NCBI GenBank assembly: GCA_007134665.1
Contig: SLKH01000091.1
Location: 1 to 8,617 of the forward strand
Reading direction: 5' to 3'
Length of the DNA: 8,617 bases
DNA from: Balneolaceae bacterium
GTDB lineage: Bacteria > Bacteroidota > Rhodothermia > Balneolales > Balneolaceae
Both the position numbers and the translations under genes were made by a program. Below, one piece after another: positions 5,495 through 8,617 of this stretch (the first letter of the stretch is position 1; the number at the start of each line of letters is the position of its first letter). Under the pieces are notes generated by a model. That model did no database searches. It was not told the origin of the DNA and saw nothing but the letters and a program-made list of their open reading frames with translations.

Positions 5495-7063
5495 ATGATC
5501 AGAACAGATTTTTTAGTCATTGGTTCCGGTATAGCCGGTTTAAGTTTTGCAGTGAAAGCTGCCAGGGAATTTCCGGATAGGCAGGTTACAGTGATAACCA
5601 AATCAAAAGTTATAGAAAGCAATACCCGTTATGCCCAGGGAGGAATTGCTGTAGTAACCGATTTTGAACATGATGATTTTGAAAAACACAAAAGGGATAC
5701 TGAAATTGCCGGTGACGGACTATGTGACAGTGAAGTAGTTGACCTGGTTGTAAGGGAAGGTCCGGCACGCCTGAAAGAGATTATTCAGCTTGGTACCGAT
5801 TTTGATAAAACCCCGGAAGGTGCCTATGAACTGGGTCTGGAAGGGGCACACTCGGCCAGAAGAATTCTTCATCATAAAGATGAAACTGGTTTTAATATTC
5901 AGAGCAGTCTGCTTGATGAAGTTTCAAGGCTTCCGAATATTCAGATACTTGAATTTCATTTTGCACTTGATATTATCACTCAACATCATCTGGGGGAAAA
6001 AGTAACCCGCAGAAGAAAGGATATCCAGTGTTATGGCGCTTATGTGATGGATTTGGCAGACGGGAGTATAAAAACATTTGTATCCAGGGCAACTATTCTC
6101 GCATCAGGCGGAATCGGACAGGTTTATAAAATAACTACCAATCCGGTAGTAGCGACCGGGGATGGTATCGCTATGGCGGATCGGGCTAAAGCTCTGGTCA
6201 GGCATATGCAATTTGTACAGTTTCACCCGACGGCACTTTATGGCGACAAGGATGAACAGGCATTTTTGATCTCGGAAGCAGTTAGAGGATTCGGAGCTAT
6301 TCTGAAAACTAAAAAAGGTGAGCTATTTATGAAAAAATATGATGAACGGGGTTCTCTCGCCTCCCGTGATATCGTAGCCCGGGCCATTGACCATGAAATG
6401 AAAACCAGCGGTGATGAATATGTTTGTCTTGATTGCACGCATCTGGACCAGAAAGAACTCAAAAACAGATTTCCAAACATCATCCGGAAGTGTGAATCTG
6501 TTGGTATTGATACCAGCAGTGATTTGATCCCGGTGGCACCGGCGGCTCATTATCTTTGTGGCGGTGTATATACAGATATAAATGGCCTGAGCACGATTCA
6601 AAACCTGTATTGTTGTGGTGAAGCTGCCTGCACCGGACTACATGGTGCCAACCGTCTCGCTTCCAATTCCCTGCTTGAATCGTTGGTGTTCGCCCATCGC
6701 TGTTTTATTTCACTGAAAGAAAAAATCAGGGATTTGGATATCCGTAATAATATCCCTGATTGGATTGCTAAAGGTACAACGGAACCCAAAGAGAGAATAT
6801 TAATCCGGCACAACCGGATCGAGTTAAAAAATATCATGCAGAATTATGTAGGTTTAGTGCGTTCGGATGAACGACTGAAGCGCTCGTTGAACAGGCTTGA
6901 AATTTTGTACCAGGAGACCGAAACACTATACAGAGAATCTGTATTGTCACCACAACTGTGTGAATTGCGAAATATGATTAATGTTGCATACCTGATCGTA
7001 AAACAGTCGATGGAGCAAAAAGAGAATAGGGGGACTTTTTATAACGTGGATAATGAGGTATGA
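5495..7063 (+). CDS. nadB: L-aspartate oxidase, FAD-dependent
   Basis: This enzyme makes iminoaspartate from L-aspartate, using O2 or fumarate as electron acceptor; it is the first step of de novo NAD synthesis, before quinolinate synthase NadA. The 522 residues are close to the usual 530-540. The FAD-binding Rossmann motif GSGIAG lies at 10-15. NTRYAQGGIAV (43-53), HSARRILHHKDETG (119-132), VQFHPTAL (241-248, active-site His244), SLASRDIVARAI (287-298, Arg291), APAAHYLCGGV (348-358, His352) and CGEAACTGLHGANRLASNSLLES (Arg387) cover flavin and substrate sites. The C-terminal part (about 430-520) is the helical domain of the succinate dehydrogenase/fumarate reductase flavoprotein superfamily. 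The NadB-specific motifs and lack of frdA/sdhA neighbours favour NadB over those relatives. nadA and nadC are not adjacent. The start ATG has no Shine-Dalgarno; AGGTTAACCT (5473-5482) just upstream is a second small palindrome. There are no frameshifts. Confidence 0.96.
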   Translation: MIRTDFLVIGSGIAGLSFAVKAAREFPDRQVTVITKSKVIESNTRYAQGGIAVVTDFEHDDFEKHKRDTEIAGDGLCDSEVVDLVVREGPARLKEIIQLGTDFDKTPEGAYELGLEGAHSARRILHHKDETGFNIQSSLLDEVSRLPNIQILEFHFALDIITQHHLGEKVTRRRKDIQCYGAYVMDLADGSIKTFVSRATILASGGIGQVYKITTNPVVATGDGIAMADRAKALVRHMQFVQFHPTALYGDKDEQAFLISEAVRGFGAILKTKKGELFMKKYDERGSLASRDIVARAIDHEMKTSGDEYVCLDCTHLDQKELKNRFPNIIRKCESVGIDTSSDLIPVAPAAHYLCGGVYTDINGLSTIQNLYCCGEAACTGLHGANRLASNSLLESLVFAHRCFISLKEKIRDLDIRNNIPDWIAKGTTEPKERILIRHNRIELKNIMQNYVGLVRSDERLKRSLNRLEILYQETETLYRESVLSPQLCELRNMINVAYLIVKQSMEQKENRGTFYNVDNEV

Positions 7064-7088
7064 ACACTCTTCTCTTTTTTCTGAATGA

Positions 7089-7105
7089 TGATATCTGAAA
7101 TATCA
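7089..7105. promoter_or_regulatory. Palindromic site upstream of the MFS gene, similar to the nadB site
   Basis: TGATAT (7089-7094) and ATATCA (7100-7105) are exact inverted arms around CTGAA. The stretch TGATATCTGAAAT (7089-7101) matches 12 of 13 bases of TGATTTCTGAAAT at 5436-5448 before nadB. The motif starts 65 bp before the MFS ATG, against 59 bp before the nadB ATG. A shared regulator binding both is the simplest functional reading, but both stretches are AT-rich. Confidence 0.35.
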
Positions 7106-7153
7106 ATTGCTTTATCAAATGGTAATTTGCTTTTATGACAATCAACTAACCGA

Positions 7154-8326
7154 ATGTCGCCCGATCTAAAACGTAAAGTTCTGCTGTTTTTAGCCATATT
7201 CGTCATTTCACTGAATCTCAGGCCGGCTATTGTTTCCGTTGGACCACTCATCCACGAAATCAGGCTGGATACCGGACTGTCAAGTACTGTGCTTGGCCTG
7301 CTGACAACCTTCCCGGTATTTGCATTTGGTGTGTTTTCCGTTCTTACCCCTGTTTTTACCAGAAGACTTGGTATCGAAGGAACGATGTTTCTTGCTTTGA
7401 TTATACTCACGATCGGCATATTTCTCAGGGTTTTTCCAACTATTTCACTTCTTTTTTTTGGAACAATTATTCTGGGAATAGGGATCACTCTTGGAAATGT
7501 ACTGTTACCCGGAATTGTAAAAAATCATTTTCCTGCAAACTTCGGATTGATGACCGGCATCTATTCTGCTCTTTTGGGAATCGGTGCAGCGGTTGCATCC
7601 GGTGTAAGCGCGCCCCTGTCAGAAGGCCTTGAACTTGGCTGGAGGTGGGCACTTGGAGTATGGGGGTTTTTATCCCTGACAGCACTTTTATTATGGATGC
7701 CTCAATTAAAACAGAATGCCGCAGTAAAAGCAAGACAGGGCATCCTGAAATCTTTGAAGTATCTGGGCTCCTCAAAATTGGCATGGAGTGTTTCAATATT
7801 TTTTGGAATGCAGGCTCTGACCTTTTACACACTGGTTGCATGGTTGCCGGAATTATTAATCGACCGGGGAATGAGTTCAGTTCAAGCCGGATGGATGCTT
7901 TCCGTTGTGCTGATTACCGGATCGGTCGGTACTTTTGTAGTACCTTCATGGGCATCCCGGCGTGAACGTCAAAGGTTACCGGTACTCATTATCGTAATCG
8001 GAGAGATCATCAGCATTCTTGTGCTGCTGTCACCCACCTTATTTATCATACCTTTTTGGATGGCAGTTCTTGGTTTTTGCAAGGGAAGCAGTTTTGGAAT
8101 GGCACTGCTTTTTATCGGGCTAAGAGCAAGAGATACAGATTCAGCCAATGAATTGTCAGGTATGTCGCAATCTATAGGCTATCTGATCGCAGCAACAGGC
8201 CCCGTTATATTTGGTATGTTATATGACCTGACAAAAGACTGGACGATACCACTGGTATTTTTATTAACTGCAGCTTTGATAAAGTTATGGTCAGGCTTCC
8301 GTTCAGGATATAATGAATTTGTTTAA
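7154..8326 (+). CDS. MFS transporter of the CynX/NimT type
   Basis: This inner-membrane protein has 390 residues and about 12 hydrophobic segments. Family signatures are NLRPAIVSVGPL (21-32), GLLTTFPVFAFGVFS (48-62), LGIGITLGNVLLPGIVKNHFP (107-127), MTGIYSALLGIGAAVASG (133-150) and, in the second half, MSSVQAGWMLSVVLITGSVGTFVVP (240-264) and GLRARDTDSANELSGMSQSIGYLIAATGP (322-350). This is the CynX/NimT branch of the major facilitator superfamily, whose members have been linked to cyanate or 2-nitroimidazole transport; the substrate here cannot be inferred. A hydrophilic loop at 183-205 separates the two six-helix halves. ATG at 7154 fits the family's short cytoplasmic N-terminus. The gene stands 90 bp after nadB on the same strand, so co-transcription is possible, though the palindrome at 7089 suggests its own control. 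A run of eight T at 7452-7459 is in frame. Full length, no sign of decay. Confidence 0.92.
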   Translation: MSPDLKRKVLLFLAIFVISLNLRPAIVSVGPLIHEIRLDTGLSSTVLGLLTTFPVFAFGVFSVLTPVFTRRLGIEGTMFLALIILTIGIFLRVFPTISLLFFGTIILGIGITLGNVLLPGIVKNHFPANFGLMTGIYSALLGIGAAVASGVSAPLSEGLELGWRWALGVWGFLSLTALLLWMPQLKQNAAVKARQGILKSLKYLGSSKLAWSVSIFFGMQALTFYTLVAWLPELLIDRGMSSVQAGWMLSVVLITGSVGTFVVPSWASRRERQRLPVLIIVIGEIISILVLLSPTLFIIPFWMAVLGFCKGSSFGMALLFIGLRARDTDSANELSGMSQSIGYLIAATGPVIFGMLYDLTKDWTIPLVFLLTAALIKLWSGFRSGYNEFV

Positions 8327-8336
8327 CCCAAAGTCG

Positions 8337-8351
8337 TCATTGGAACAATGA
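8337..8351 (+). terminator. Weak hairpin after the MFS gene
   Basis: TCATTG (8337-8342) and CAATGA (8346-8351) form a perfect 6-bp stem with a GAA loop, 10 bp past the stop codon. The stem is AT-rich and no clear T-tract follows, so it is a poor intrinsic terminator. It is listed because it is the only hairpin directly after the gene outside the mobile-element-like repeat. Confidence 0.25.
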
Positions 8352-8369
8352 TCCCTGTTCAATCGTTAG

Positions 8370-8595
8370 CCCGCATTTCTCACAAATAATAATGTTAATA
8401 TCTGATATTTTATTGGTTAACAATAAGTTGCACGAAAAATTTTGTTCGAATCAATATTACAGTGTGTAAATGCTGCGAAATTTGCCCGTGGGCTGCGTTG
8501 TTCCAAAAATGGTTTTCTCAACGTACTCAGGTACGTCTGCGCACCATTTTTGTGACGCCTTGCCCACAACCAAATTTCTTGGTGAGAAATGCGGG
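8370..8595. mobile_element. 226-bp MITE-like element with 14-bp terminal inverted repeats and TTAG duplications
   Basis: The left end CCCGCATTTCTCAC (8370-8383) is the exact reverse complement of the right end GTGAGAAATGCGGG (8582-8595). TTAG stands immediately outside both ends (8366-8369 and 8596-8599), as expected for a 4-bp target-site duplication. The interior has no transposase and no credible ORF; its left part is AT-rich and its right part is a large palindrome (8477-8578). Short length, perfect terminal repeats and a flanking duplication define a non-autonomous transposable element. From memory, 4-bp TTA-type duplications with CC-starting ends are known for piggyBac-like and IS1380-like transposons; that link is a hypothesis. 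It sits in the spacer after the MFS gene and disrupts nothing visible. Confidence 0.65.
8477..8578. repeat. Large nested palindrome in the right half of the element
   Basis: Four arm pairs nest around one centre: ACGTAC/GTACGT (8521-8526, 8531-8536) with a TCAG loop, CAAAAATGGT/ACCATTTTTG (8504-8513, 8543-8552), GTGGGC/GCCCAC (8488-8493, 8562-8567) and GAAATTTG/CAAATTTC (8477-8484, 8571-8578). Unpaired internal loops separate them, so a single strand could fold into a stem about 102 nt long. The pairs are symmetric about the same axis, which chance does not explain. It could be an RNA or single-stranded DNA structure, or a recognition region of the element. Confidence 0.75.
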
Positions 8596-8617
8596 TTAGG
8601 ACCCGAAGGGCAAAAAA

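Noticed and set aside
7452..7459. Run of eight T in the MFS gene as a slippage site
   Set aside because: It encodes ordinary Leu-Phe-Phe codons of a membrane helix and the frame is intact.
7039..7488. Minus-strand 149-codon open frame opposite the MFS start
   Set aside because: It lies mostly antisense to a clear MFS gene and its composition (Ser/Ile/Arg/Thr-rich, no domain) is that of a shadow frame.
7485..7841. Minus-strand 118-codon open frame opposite the MFS gene
   Set aside because: Shadow of a membrane-protein coding sequence; no domain or plausible start context.
8433..8448. CGAAAAATTTTGTTCG as a palindrome inside the mobile-element-like repeat
   Set aside because: Only the CGAA/TTCG edges pair cleanly; the centre and one flanking pair mismatch, so it is not distinguishable from AT-rich background.

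Overview
The window is an ordinary-looking chromosomal stretch of an AT-leaning bacterium, most likely from the Bacteroidota/Balneolota side of the tree. The evidence is indirect. No start codon here has a clear Shine-Dalgarno sequence; the upstream stretches are A/T-rich instead. The gene families also fit: a multi-repeat DUF349 coiled-coil protein, a small Sec-exported beta-barrel with a GEPTG motif, and the rSAM/selenodomain-associated glycosyltransferase pair. The assignment to a phylum is inference.

Layout, left to right. A 5'-truncated DUF349 protein (3-1640) is followed by a receiver-like/metallo-beta-lactamase fusion (1713-2966). The fusion gene overlaps by 13 bp, tail to tail, with a minus-strand outer-membrane beta-barrel gene (2954-3406). 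A 263-bp divergent intergenic region full of inverted repeats (3407-3669) separates that gene from a three-gene plus-strand cluster: an AhpD-like peroxidase-family protein (3670-4005), a TIGR04282/DUF2064-type transferase (4052-4669) and a TIGR04283-type family 2 glycosyltransferase (4666-5358, TTG start overlapping the previous stop). These three families normally accompany an arsenosugar-type radical SAM enzyme, which is absent here. Next come nadB, L-aspartate oxidase (5495-7063), and a CynX/NimT-type MFS transporter (7154-8326). Both are preceded by a palindromic site sharing a 12/13 motif.

The last 290 bp carry no gene. They contain a 226-bp element (8370-8595) with perfect 14-bp terminal inverted repeats beginning CCC, flanked by TTAG direct repeats. 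This looks like a short non-autonomous transposable element (MITE) with a target-site duplication. Its right half is a roughly 100-nt nested palindrome.

How the genes fit together: the peroxidase/transferase/glycosyltransferase genes probably form one transcriptional unit, and the last two are translationally coupled. nadB supplies iminoaspartate for de novo NAD synthesis but has no nadA or nadC beside it. The transporter may share its regulator, judging only from the shared upstream motif. No CRISPR array, rRNA, tRNA, transposase gene or defence system is recognisable. The most unusual items are the MITE-like element, the shared palindromic sites, the inverted-repeat nest at 3535-3639, and the selenodomain-type cluster without its radical SAM enzyme.
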